The notes under the pieces were generated by a model. The model was not told the DNA's origin and ran no database searches. It worked only from the letters and a program-made list of their open reading frames with translations. A stretch of DNA of 64,000 nt from the NCBI RefSeq assembly GCF_035046485.1, contig NC_085138.1:88771228-88835227 (forward strand), read 5' to 3'. Within the stretch, counting starts at the first letter, position 1. The number at the start of each line of letters is the position of its first letter. The stretch comes from Aedes albopictus. Lineage: Eukaryota > Arthropoda > Insecta > Diptera > Culicidae. Shown here piece by piece: positions 21,201-32,975 of the stretch. The translations under genes and the position numbers were made by a program.

Positions 21201-22558
21201 AGTCCTGTAAAGTATTTTACGCGAGTAGGTTGCATGTTTTGCATCGGTCCTCGTAGGTGAAGGATTTTGGCCAATTCAGCCATCTGATTCGATTAGTCTG
21301 AGTGATCGCAGTGTCCATCCGGACACCACCAGGGAGCATCCGTTGAAATTGGGAATTTTCGACCACCCCCTCCCACTTTGCACGGGTTCTTCCTATACTT
21401 ACATTGCTAGTCACACTTTCACAAAATCGCCCCTCTCAAGTTAAGGTCTGAGCTGCCCCAGATGATATGGTAAGCATTAGCATCACTACTTACATTTAGC
21501 GGAGGGACTTGGGAAGAGCAGTATGCGATGTCTTGTTCGGAAACATCCGTTGGGAATGTGGTCCAAACAAAGCCTCAAAACAGGAAGAAGTGAAACTGAT
21601 AAGACATAAAAAAACGCCAAATATTATCGAGAGCCCTAATCGTTCAACGTTGTAAGAAACCGAGTCTCATTTAAGCCTTTCACCAATTTGAGTAGCAGTC
21701 AACATATGTTCGTACATAGTTGTGTAATATAAATTCGAATAACAAAGCGTTTACCCTTGTCTCTCCACACGACCCGCCCCGACGCGACATGACAACGTGA
21801 GCCTCTCAAAAGTCCGGTTGCATGTTTACCATGTTACTTAATTGACTTGAGAGCACCTCTCATTCCAAATGATCAAGTGTATCTGCCCTTCCACTCGACT
21901 ATCTTAAAAGCTACAACTGCTTCCATCGATCCGGTGATGATGGTCGGCAGCAGCGCCACTTTCGAGAGCGCCGGAAGCAACATCACAATGAATGTGTCTT
22001 GCCTTTCAGCGATGCCCTCCGTATCCCTTATCTTCACACGTGTATAACAATCGAACAGCAAACAACGGCACCACGTGTATATGAATACCGAACAGACATC
22101 CCACAGAGCTATCCGTCTCGTCACAAACTTTACCACAGAAAATTAGGTTTCGTACGTTTCTTGGACTCTTTCTAAATCCCCGCGTCACGTTGTTGAGGCA
22201 TTGTCATGTAGACGATTTCGACTCGTTTGGTGTTGTTGGGCTATTAAATAACAGCGCTTCCCACAACCGCAATCAGTCATATATCGTCGTCAAAGACAAA
22301 CAACGGTCCTACATACTTACCAAGATGGACGCAAATAAGACTTGGGAATGACCAGACCATGCATAGGCCATCATGGGTTTGAAAAATGGTTGTGGTGGAT
22401 TACCAACCAACCTACTCGGATGATTGATGACCCATTGGCTCATAAATTAGACTGTGTTCCGGTAAACATATATCAATAGCAATGGCTATTGAGTGGAAAT
22501 TGATTTGAGTAAACATTGAAAACATAGAAGCTTACTACATATATTGGTATCATTCGTT
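21201..22558. other. Unassigned DNA
   Basis: No recognised domain, repeat or RNA gene. Short open frames overlap on both strands without a favoured frame. Confidence 0.35.
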
Positions 22559-22612
22559 TGAGTGTTCCGTGAGCACTTCGACAGTTATCAACTGAGGACT
22601 TTTCCTTTTGAA
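22559..22612 (-). mobile_element. SINE fragment (same family as 52594-52975)
   Basis: Shares gagcac, ttc.acagttat.aactga and the preceding agtgttc with the SINE body at 52.62-52.68 kb. Only this short internal piece is recognisable. Confidence 0.5.
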
Positions 22613-22734
22613 AACTGACCATTTGATCGTGGTTTGTTGTTCTCCAAGCGAAACAAAAAGTAATGGACATTCAATTATTAAAAGCGTCAGCTAGTTGCAA
22701 CTCTCGTCCGCAAGGCGCGTCTACTCCAGTAGAA

Positions 22735-23765
22735 AATTTAGCTATTTTCCAAGAATTACTTCAAGAATCCCTGCAGAAATTCCGTCAGGAGATTTGACTG
22801 AAGTTAGTTCTAGGATTTCTCTTGTATGGTTCACTCAGAGATTATTCCATGATTTTCTTCTCGGATTCCTTCAAAAGCTCTGTCAAGAGTTTGTTCAATA
22901 AACCCTCCTGGAACTTCTCCAGTGATTTTTCCAAGAGTTCCTCGGGGGTTCCTATAGAAATTCCTTCTTAAATTTCTCCATTTTGCATTTTGGGATTTTG
23001 TTCGAGTTCTTTGACGGACTTCTCCTGGAATTACTGGAGATATTTCTCTAGGAACTTCATCAATAATTTCGCTATGAACTCCTTCTGAAATTTCTGCTCA
23101 AGTTCCTACATGGATTTTTCCAACAACTCCGCCAAGTATTTCTCCAGGTACTCTTCATGAATTCGTCCATGGATTTCGCCTTGATTTTTTTCGTGGAATT
23201 TACCTGGTTTTCCTTGCCTAATTTCTTCATAAACTTCTTCGAGGATTCCTCCAAGAACCTCTTCAGTGATTTATCCAGGAATTATTTTAGGAATCGACTT
23301 CTTTTAGGGATTTTCCAGTATCTTATTTTTTGTTTTCAAATTCCTCAAATTCCAAAGATTCCTCTGAATATTTATTCATTCAAGGATTCCTACAGAAACA
23401 CCACGAAAAAAATCTCTTGGAATTGCTTTACAGATTTTTAAGGAACTCCTTCAGAAACTCCTCCGGAAGCTCATTGGGTTTCTCATGAAGTTGATCCAAA
23501 GATTCCACCTAAAATGTATTTTGTGCTTCCTTTTGGAGTTTCATTAGAGACCTAGAGTTCCTTATGTGGTTCCTCCTGACAGTCTTTCAGTAATTCCTCA
23601 AGGAGTTTTTCCACGGATTCCTCAAGATTTTTAAGGATCTCCTTCAGGGATTCTCCCAGGTGTTCTTCAGGAGTTCCTCCAGGGGCATTTTTCAGGAATT
23701 GTTGCAGGAATCCCTACAGCGAATCCTCCAACTTATTCGGGATTTACTTCGGAGTTTCTCTAGTT
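22735..23765. repeat. Degenerate minisatellite with core ggaattcctcc / ggaatttctcc
   Basis: About 1 kb of imperfect 12-15 bp units built on attcctccaggaatttctcc. The same family recurs at 38.24-38.96, 39.75-40.46, 41.09-41.22, 41.83-42.24 and 47.69-49.03 kb. Open frames are repeat artefacts. Confidence 0.8.
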
Positions 23766-23789
23766 AGCCCAGCTTGCATGTAACATTTG

Positions 23790-25010
23790 GCCTTTGAACG
23801 ATCTAACTCCTTTGCCATTCGCAAAAACACACCCCGGCGTATACGGGAACGCCTTTCGAACTTCATACATACACCCAAACCTCCATGTAGGTAATGAGTC
23901 GGGACAGCCTAAACAAAGTTTTTACCTAAATAGACTCAGTTAGGTAATGGATTTCAAGATTGCAAAGCAGTTTCAGAAAATCAAATGGCTAGCAAATGCA
24001 AAGAAGATGGAGGCCAAGGCTTTCAGATATAATGGGAGGAGGATCAGGAGTGATTCAAGGGAGTTCTAAAGGGGGGTCAGCGGCGTTAAATGCGTTTCAA
24101 GAGGCTTCAGAGGCGTTTTGAGAAGCTTCATAGGTTCTCAGGTGAGCCTTGTGATGATTTTAGAGGGGGTTTCAGAGACGTTTTAAATACGTTCAGGGCG
24201 TACCAGACATTTGCGAGGTGTTTTAGGGAACTTCAGAGGCTCTCAAGCGAATTTCACGGAGGTTTCATGAGGGTTTAGAGGTATTTCAAAGCGTTTCAGG
24301 ATGATTTCATGGGACTTATAAAATAATTTAGAGGCTCTTATGTGAATTCCACGGAGATTTCATGGGGGTTTAAGAGGCATTTCAATGCGTTTCAGGAAGT
24401 TTTCGGTGTGTTATATAAAGGGGACTTCAGAAGCTCACACATGAATTTCACAGAAGTTTCATGGGGTTTGGTTGGAGACTAACATAGAATTTAGCCAACC
24501 ATCGATCTGTTAATGCTTAAACAATCCCTGCTCATTCCTTGGCAACCTTAGCAACCCCCAATCATCCTAACAACTTGACACTACATAAGCTTACATATGT
24601 ACCGATACCCGTGAACTCTATTATGCATTATTTACCTAGCACTCGAACAGTAAAGACTAGTAAATAGTAAAGTACCACAGGTTTCAGAGGTTTAAACCGT
24701 TGTAAGACGTTTCAATCCGTTTCAATGCGTTTGAGGACAATTCAGGAGATTTCAGAGAGGCTTTAGGGGGCTTAAAAGGCCTTGAGGTGAATTTCACGGA
24801 AACTTCATGAGGGTTTAAGAGCCGTTTCAATGCGTTCCAGGGCGTTTCTTTAGGTTTTCGGTGATTTAATGAGGGATTCAGAAACGTTTCAGCAACGTTT
24901 CAAGGCGTTCCAAAGCGTATCAGGAGGTTTCGGAGGAGTTTTGGAGGGCTTCAGAGGTTTTCAGGTGAATTTCACAAAGGTTTCAGGGGGTTTCATCAGG
25001 TGTCTGGGTA
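23790..25010. repeat. Minisatellite, ggtttcagagg form, with ttaggtaatg leader
   Basis: Units such as aatttcacggaggtttcatg and gcgtttcagg run at 24040-24480 and 24680-25005. The leader at 23.88-23.96 kb (ttaggtaatgga, aagattgc) is the inverted counterpart of 12.15-12.20 kb, so the whole composite is a second copy in the opposite orientation. Confidence 0.75.
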
Positions 25011-25711
25011 GTTCTCAGATACAACTATACAATCATGGAACTTAATACTTGATAGAACATAGATACCTGAGGCTATGTGAGTACAGTATAGACTCCTACT
25101 ATACGGCTTCCGTCTACACGGTCACCTATTACACGGATTCCTAATCAACGGCAGTCCGTGTTGTGGGAATCACAGAGCTTATGGGATTTTGCCTAATTGG
25201 GGATGTGAGCGAATATCTCAGGCGTATTACAAGATAGCACCATACTTTTTTTGGCAAAGTTATAGTACTAGAATAGATCTACCACACAATGCAAGCTATC
25301 ATCCAATTAGTTGGCAATTTGGCCGATAGAGGCGCTATGTAGAAGTGGTTGCCATGTACACTCGCCAGTAGAAGCACTCATAAGTTATTACATGCGATAT
25401 CTCAAGATCTACTTTATTTGGAACAATGCTGTCTTCGGCAAATAAGTCAAAAACAATCGGGTGATTCAACAATTAGTTTGTGATTTCGCCGCTAGGTGGC
25501 GCTAGTTGTCAAGTAAAGCTTCAAACTCTGCTATCTCGAGATCCAGAGCAGATAGAAATCTTCTCATGCTCGGGATCCAGTCATAAAGCTCTTAGAGACA
25601 GCCAAATAGGTTGGTAGATCCGATGATCTATACTTAAGAGAGTTCTTTGAGGTCCTCATACAGAAAATAAACTCACCACTTGACAGCACATAATTGCTCA
25701 GGGGCTGTAAC
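25011..25711. repeat. Inverted copy of the 10.5-10.8 kb composite module, split
   Basis: On the minus strand 25010-25090 matches 10546-10610 (atctatgttcta, tgattgtatag, gtatctgagaact). 25590-25690 matches 10690-10795 (gctatcaagtggtgaa, gtcatcgaatctac, ggctgtctctaagag with small changes). About 450 bases containing ggtggcgctagt lie between the two pieces. Confidence 0.6.
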
Positions 25712-25847
25712 CGTTCATCTCGGGATTCACGCTTTACTTCCCCGAAGGAAGAACTCACATGTTTTTATTATTTCGGGAGTGAGATTCGATCCCAGGTCCT
25801 CGGCGTGATAGCCACGTTCTTCAACCATCACACCAGGCCGGCTCCAC
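25712..25847 (-). mobile_element. tRNA-derived SINE, truncated (family of 63092)
   Basis: The minus strand carries the tRNA-like head ggagccggcctggtgtgatg, a B-box-like gggatcgaatctc, and a body with gtgagttcttccttcgggg and ctcgggatgaac orientation. It lacks the A-rich tail seen in the copy at 63092-63268. Confidence 0.7.
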
Positions 25848-27770
25848 GCCAAAGGCTTTGTCAAGACTTCTGCCAGTTAATCGCCAATGAATCTACTTTG
25901 AGCACCTTCAATGGACATCTGTTAGAGTTTCATTTATCTGCCCTACGAAGAACTTGGAAACCTTCATCAGTCACTTCCCAACCAATCAAACAGCCATCTC
26001 CCAAATAACCAACCATATAACGGATCCCGAACCGATCGATCCGGTTTCGATTTCATCTCCGATTCCACCCGGAAACCAATTCAACACCTCCCGCCCAATC
26101 AAAACAAGCTCACCAAATTACACACGCCGCAGAGATTAGGGGTTTAACATTCCATCAGACCCGCAGCAGCAGCTCTAATGCCCCCGATCCCAACTCGCCA
26201 TAATGACCAGAAGCCCCAAATTATTGCGCGCTCTTTGGGCCAACCAACCGACGGACAGCTCTAACTAAGGCCTTCTCGACGACCGAGAAAACCGGACGCG
26301 TGCTGTACACAAATTAATCAAATTATCGAATCAACATCTTTCTCCCATCAGAGAGTTCGGTCGGCTGGACTGAGGTCGCTCATTCGCCGAACTTCCCGAA
26401 AGAAACGAAAGAAAAAAAAACCCGAGAAATCAAACCGTGAGCCGCATTTCGCCGAAACACCCGCCACCGGAGAAAGCCCCGAAAATTACACACCCCATAT
26501 TGAAAGGTTCAACCGTGTAAACACCTTCGGAAACGCGATACGGGTTCTGGGTAGCGAGCACGGCGGCACCAACACCGGACCCCATGCCGCCATGAAGCTG
26601 GCTGAAGCCAAAGTGAATGGTGAGAAAAAAGGCAGCTCGAAATAACGAGGAGGGAAAAAATTGAACACGTCTCTCGTTCGGATCCGAGCGAGGACCATCG
26701 CAGCTTCGCCAGGTTCGGATGGGGTTATTTGACGGTTCTTTTGAGCGGAGATGAGTATGGAAGTCGTTGGAAATTCGTTCCAGTTTGGTTCAGGAAGAAA
26801 GGCTCTTAGAGATATTCCGATGTTCATTGTGATACTACTTCCACCTTTCAATGCAACTTGTTTTGTCGGTTTCAAACTTCTGAAGAGAAAAGCACCACAT
26901 CTCCATCGGGTAGATCATTCAGGATTTTTTTTTCCTGAACCATCAAGTTTCCTTAATGTTTTGCTTGATATTGCGGAGCTGGTGCCGTGTGGTTGCCGCT
27001 TCTTACTCTCACACCGCTGCCAGCCACCTTGTTTGACGGGAAGAAAAATACTCTCGTGCTCGTGTACAAGGTTTGAAGCGAAAGGCAAAAAATACGCGAC
27101 GACGACCGGTTGGTTGGCCGTTCGAATCGATATCTTCCAGCTCGTAGTCATCGTCGTCGTCTTCGTCGTCAAATGATGTTGGGGAGGTTGGTTGAATGAG
27201 CTTCTGCTACATCTTGGCCACGTACGTATACCGACGTATCTTGGGTGTCTTCGAGACCGGAAACAGGCGACCGAAGTGATTGGCTTTGCTTCGTGCCAAG
27301 GCAAGGGCCGTACACATTAGTGTTCATTTCTTCTAAGGAGCGCCGCCGCCACCGCGAGTCGGTTCAAGTCGGAAGATGCAAGCAGTTCAGTAGGTAGGGG
27401 TTGTTATGCTCGGCAATTCAGTTCCGCCACTGCACTGTTGGTGGTGGCACTGTCGGCGTCCATGGCGGTGTTTTCTACACGGCTTCAGTACCGATTTTGT
27501 ACGTTTGACGCATTCCGTTCCGAGTCCAGGAAAGTGCAGGTCTCAGCTCAACTGATCGGAACTTTACTTGTGTTTCTCTTATGCAGTAATACAGGCAGGT
27601 CTCCAATTTCACGCTGCCGGCCGATCGTCGGCTTCTCTTGAAACGACATGTTCAGGTTAATTAGACGACAACTTACGGAAAATTGTATGTGAGTTCGTGT
27701 AATAGGCTCTGCTAAATCTACGCCGAATGAAGAAGCCTTTCTCACTGAGAAGCCGATTCCAAGGCAGCAT
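25848..27770. other. Unassigned DNA, partly GC-rich
   Basis: The sequence looks single-copy. Overlapping open frames of up to about 140 codons occur on both strands (26486-27304) but show no recognised domain and no frame preference. Host intronic, UTR or regulatory sequence is possible. Confidence 0.35.
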
Positions 27771-30484
27771 TTGATCAGAATCTTGAGAGGGATCAACGTC
27801 AGAATCCTGAGCAGGATTAACTCAGAATCCTGAGCAGGATTCACTCAGAATCCTGAGCAGGATTCACTCAGAATCCTGAGCAGGATTCACTCAGAATCCT
27901 GAGCAGGATTCACTCAGAATCCTGAGCAGGATTCACTCAGAATCCTGAGCAGGATTCACTCAGAATCCTGAGCAGGATTCACTCAGAATCCTGAGCAGGA
28001 TTCACTCAGAATCCTGAGCAGGATTCACTCAGAATCCTGAGCAGGATTCACTCAGAATCCTGAGCAGGATTCACTCAGAATCCTGAGCAGGATTCACTCA
28101 GAATTCTGATCAGGATTCACTCAGAATCCTGAGCAGAATTCACTCAGAATCCTGAGCAGGATTCACTCAGAATCCTGAGCAGGATTCACTCAGAATCCTG
28201 AGCAGGATTCACTCAGAATCCTGAGCAGGATTCACTCAGAATCCTGAGCAGGATTCACTCAGAATCCTGAGCAGGATTCACTCAGAATCCTGAGCAGGAT
28301 TCACTCAGAATCCTGAGCAGGATTCACTCAGAATCCTGAGCAGGATTCACTCAGAATCCTGAGCAGGATTCATTCAGAATCCTGAGCAGGATTCACTCAG
28401 AATCCTGAGCAGGATTCACTCAGAATCCTGAGCAGGATTCACTCAGAATCCTGAGCAGGATTCACTCAGAATCCTGAGCAGGATTCACTCAGAATCCTGA
28501 GCAGGATTCACTCAGAATCCTGAGCAGGATTCACTCAGAATCCTGAGCAGGATTCACTCAGAATCCTGAGCAGGATTCACTCAGAATCCTGAGCAGGATT
28601 CACTCAGAATCCTGAGCAGGATTCACTCAGAATCCTGAGCAGGATTCACTCAGAATCCTGAGCAGGATTCACTCAGAATCCTGAGCAGGATTCACTCAGA
28701 ATCCTGAGCAGGATTCACTCAGAATCCTGAGCAGGATTCACTCAGAATCCTGAGCAGGATTCACTCAGAATTCTGAGCAGGATTCACTCAGAATCCTGAG
28801 CAGGATTCACTCAGAATCCTGAGCAAAATTCACTCAGAATCCTGAGCAGGATTCACTCAGAATCCTGAGCAGGATTCACTCAGAATCCTGAGCAGGGTTC
28901 ACTCAGAATCCTGAGCAGGATTCACTCAGAATCCTGAGCAGGATTAACTCAGAATCCTGAGCAGGATTCACTCAGAATCCTGAGCAGAATTTACTCAGAA
29001 TCCTGAGCAGGATTCACTCAGAATCCTGAGCAGGATTCACTCAGAATCCTGAGCAGGATTCACTCAGAATCCTGAGCAGGATTCACTCAGAATCCTGAGC
29101 AGGATTCACTCAGAATCCTGAGCAGGATTCACTCAGAATCCTGAGCAGGATTCACTCAGAATCCTGAGCAGGACTCACTCAGAATCCTGAGCAGGATTCA
29201 CTCAGAATCCTGAGCAGGATTCACTCAGAATCCTGAGCAGGATTCACTCAGAATCCTGAGCAGGATTCACTCAGAATCCTGAGCAGGATTCACTCAGAAT
29301 CCTGAGCAGGATTCACTCAGAATCCTGAGCAGGATTTCAGAATCCTGAGCAGGATTCACTCAGAATCCTGAGCAGGATTCACTCAGAATCCTGAGCAGGA
29401 TTCACTCAGAATCCTGAGCAGGATTCACTCAGAATCCTGAGCAGGATTCACTCAGAATCCTGAGCAGGATTCACTCAGAATCCTGAGCAGGATTCACTCA
29501 GAATCCTGAGTAGGATTCACTCAGAATCCTGAGCAGGATTCACTCAAAATCCTGAGCAGGATTCACTTAGTATCCTGAGCAGGATTCACTCAGAATCCTG
29601 AGCAGCATTCACTCAGAATCCTGAGCAGCATTCGCTCAGAATACTGAGCAGGATTCACTCAGAGTCCTGAGCAGGGTTCACTCAGAATCCTGAGCTGGAT
29701 TCACTCAGAATTCTGAGCTGGATTCACTCAGAATCCTGAGCAGGATTAACACTGCTTTACTGAACAGGATTTACTCAGTAGGATTCACTCAGAATCCTCA
29801 GAAGGATTCACTCAGAATCCTGAGTAGGATTCACTCAGAATCCTCAATAGGATTCACTCAGAATCCTCAGTAGGATTTACTCAGAATCTTGAGCAGGATT
29901 CACACAGAATCCCGAGCAGGATTCACTCAAAATCCTGAGCAGGATTCACTCAGAATCCTGAGCAGGATTCACTCAGAATCCTGAGCAGGATTCACTCAGA
30001 ATCCTGAGCAGGATTCACTCAGAATCCTGAGCAGGATTCACTCAGAATCCTGAGCAGGATTCACTCAGAATCCTGAGCAGGATTCACTCAGAATCCTGAG
30101 CAGGATTCACTCAGAATCCTGAGCAGGATTCACTCAGAATCCTGAGCAGGATTCACTCAGAATCCTGAGCAGGATTCACTCAGAATCCTGAGCAGGATTC
30201 ACTCAGAATCCTGAGCAGGATTCACTCAGAATCCTGAGCAGGATTCACTCAGAATCCTGAGCAGGACTCACTCAGAATCCTGAGCAGGATTCACTCAGAA
30301 TCCTGAGCAGGATTCACTCAGAATCCTGAGCAGGATTCACTCAGAATCCTGAGCAGGATTCACTCAGAATCCTGAGTAGGATTCACTCATTATCTTGAGC
30401 AGTATTCACTCTGAATCCTGCTCAGTGAAGCAGTTTTGATCCTAAGCAGGATTCACTCATAATCTTGAGCTGGATTCACTCATG
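27771..30484. repeat. Satellite array, 23-bp monomer, about 2.7 kb
   Basis: Head-to-tail monomer cactcagaatcctgagcagg plus att, estimated at about 117 copies by length. Each monomer contains two overlapping dyads: aatcctg/caggatt around ag, and ctcag/ctgag around aatc. Most copies are identical. A divergent block at about 29500-29935 (ctcagtagg, gagctgg, actgctttac) separates two homogeneous blocks. Since 23 is not a multiple of 3 and each unit contains TGA, no frame stays open. Confidence 0.97.
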
Positions 30485-31438
30485 ACTTTTTATTCTTGAC
30501 ACTTGGCAGCCTTTTTTGTGGTAAGCTTTAATGCTTTACATATTTATTCACTTATCGTATGTAATTTCGTCCTCAACCTGACAGGCAACGCTGCAGATGC
30601 GAACAGCGTTGCTGGGAACAAGAACTTAATTCTTTCGCCTCTTTTGAAGTCAAAATCAGTCTCAATTATGTATGTTGCATTCAGTACCTGGGTCTTCTGT
30701 TCTGTTGTGTGCCCGCCCAGCCCAGGTCATACAAGTAGCGCACACCGAGCAAATTAAAGTGCCTCCGGCCTCGGGACGACGAAAATCGCAACATTGCGCT
30801 CGCTACGTAACATAACATACACGAGACCGACGACTTGACGTCGACATTAATCCGTGCAAAAATTTCAACCGCAGCACTTTGCCACTGGTTATGTTTCCCA
30901 TAACCGCGCGTACGGTGGTGGTCGGTGTCCTTGTTCGTTGGTAGCCGTGTGCCACCGTCCGACGATGCTGGAAGCTGTAGGTCTTCCGAAAATAGCAGCA
31001 GGAGCCCACCGCCGCGCCGGTTTTCTCGGTTCGTTCCTCCAACAGTCAACCAGGCGACCGCCCACCGGTAGTATAGTGGTTCAAACAAAAAAGAGCGAAC
31101 GAACCAACCGGAATAAGGAAAAGAGGATCACCCGGGTGGCACCTTCATCGCACAACGGAGACAACTGGCTGATACTGCTTGGCTGAATGGTTGGTGGAGG
31201 AGCGGGTTGATATTGATTTTCATGAAAACCACCGTACGGTGTTCGACTTCCACAGTAAGTGGAAGGTAAAGAGGGAGGCCGGCCGACTAAAAAGCCCTTG
31301 CGCTTCGTATGCTTTTCTGTGGCGTATCAGAAGGAAACTTGAAAGGAATTGGAGGCGTAGTCGAAGGAAACACCAACATTACAGTGCGCTCCTTAGTTGA
31401 TAATTTCGAGAGCATCATAACGTGGCAAACAGTATCTT
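30485..31438. other. Unassigned DNA right of the satellite
   Basis: Short open frames on both strands with no recognised domain. The sequence looks single-copy. Confidence 0.35.
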
Positions 31439-31800
31439 TTAGATTTGCAATACAATGCAATGCAATGGAGTTGGTTTGTTCCCGTCCTCCGCTGCACTGG
31501 TGTCGTCGATTCCTCCGTTGCCGTGGTCTCCCGTGCCTACGTTCTCTACGCCATTCAGGTGCTGATCGAAGTGCTGCTTCCACCTTTCGATCACCTCACG
31601 TCCGTCCGTCAAGAGGCCTTCGTCTTTATCCCTGCATATTTCGGCTCGCGGCACGAAGCCGTTGCGGGATGCGTTGAGCTTCTGGTAGAACTTCCGTGTT
31701 TCTTCGGAACGGCACAGCAGTTCCATTTCTTCGCACTCCGCTTCTTCCAGGCGGCGCTTTTCTCCCGAATGTAACTTACCTTCGTTACACCCGCTCAGTC
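31439..31800 (-). pseudogene. RTE-like non-LTR element, linker between endonuclease and reverse transcriptase
   Basis: Minus-strand frame with CEEMELLCRSEETRKFYQKL followed by NASRNGFVP, CRDKDEGLLTDGREVIERWK and QHFDQHLNG. These phrases recur in the relics near 49.9, 54.1-55.0 and 59.3-59.9 kb and belong to the region between the endonuclease and reverse transcriptase of one non-LTR family. RTE is my best guess for its clade, from memory. The frame ends at a stop, and upstream sequence is separated from the endonuclease part by about 1.1 kb of foreign DNA. Non-functional. Confidence 0.7.
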
Positions 31801-32975
31801 TCAAGGACTCCCAGCCCACTCAGGGTCGGCTAGTTTCGCCGAGGCTTCGCAAGAAGAAGAAGGAAAAGCAACGAATGGTCTACTAAATGACGGCTTTATT
31901 GAAAGTCCTAAGTGTCCCTACGGCCCTAACTCCTACCTATTCAACAATGTGGTACTTACAGGAAGTGTGTGGTGTTAGTGTAGGGGCCCTGATGAACTCC
32001 GCCTGACCGTCTCGTTGGCCGGTGCCGCCGTCGCGTGGCACTCGTGTCCTGTCCGGCCGGAATTGGCCGATCCGCTGGCCGGTAACGTTGTCGCTTTGCG
32101 CTCGTATTGCTCCTGTCCGGCCAAAATTGGCCGAGTCACTTGGAAACCTGCCGGCCACCGGTCCGCTCACTACGGCCGCGTGGGATTTCCTGGCCCGTCC
32201 GTCAACGTCGCACGTGTCTTGCCTGGGGGTTTCCAGGGCCTGGGGTCCACCCGAAACCTGGTGCTTCAGATGACTGTTCCCGTCACTGGTACGCTTCTCC
32301 GGAGTTCGTCCGGAGGATGTATTACGCAGTACTAATCTGGCCTTCACTGCTGGTCACGTCACTATGGTCCTCGCTGTGGGTAAATGCGGCCCTCAGAGGA
32401 CTGTTTCTTCCGCCACTGATCCTTCGCAGCACCTTTATAACACACAGGTAGGCTGCCCTTCTATCCAGGGAGGATCTAATTCCTTCCCAACACTTTTGTA
32501 TAACTTCTTAAAAACTTCCAAACACTTGTGGCTTCTATGGTGGTCTACAAGAAAGTGGACGAGCTTAGGTCTCGGATCCCACTCGGAACCGGCGAATAGC
32601 CCTTTTCCCACGGTTGGTAGCTGTCGAAGTGCCAAACCGCATCGGCTACCAAGCGCTGTCTGCATGGGGTGTTTTGTGGTCGTGTAGTGTTGTGTGTCAA
32701 TTTAACAAATTGTGTTCTGTATTTAGTGTTAGGCTTTAATTTGACCGTTTGCCGTCCTCCTATCTAGCTCGTATGGAATAGCATGGGTTTTTGTTTTAGA
32801 TTTGCATGGTTTAAATAAGTTTTATTATTTAATTTATTTATTTATTTTGTATTTGTCTTAAGTTTTTTATACCCTACTAGCTAGCTAAGTATATTCGTTG
32901 TTTTTCCCTCTTATATGAATTAATTCACTGAGTTTTGGCTGAAAGTCGCTGAAAAGGAGTGGACATCGCGAAGCG
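31801..32975. other. GC-rich unassigned insert within the RTE-like relic
   Basis: Splits the element at 31.4-34.2 kb. It contains two related segments, gtccggccggaattggccga near 32.05 kb and gtccggccaaaattggccga near 32.12 kb. An AATAAA lies on the minus strand (31895-31900). The right part (32.7-32.9 kb) is AT-rich. It could be LTR or 3' sequence of another retroelement; neither end is defined. Confidence 0.45.

Noticed and set aside
26486..27304. Host gene exons suggested by overlapping 129- to 141-codon frames
   Set aside because: Frames occur on both strands with no domain, no consistent splice structure and no codon preference I could see.
27771..30484. CRISPR-like array
   Set aside because: The repeats are contiguous 23-bp tandem units with no variable spacers, and the window is eukaryotic.
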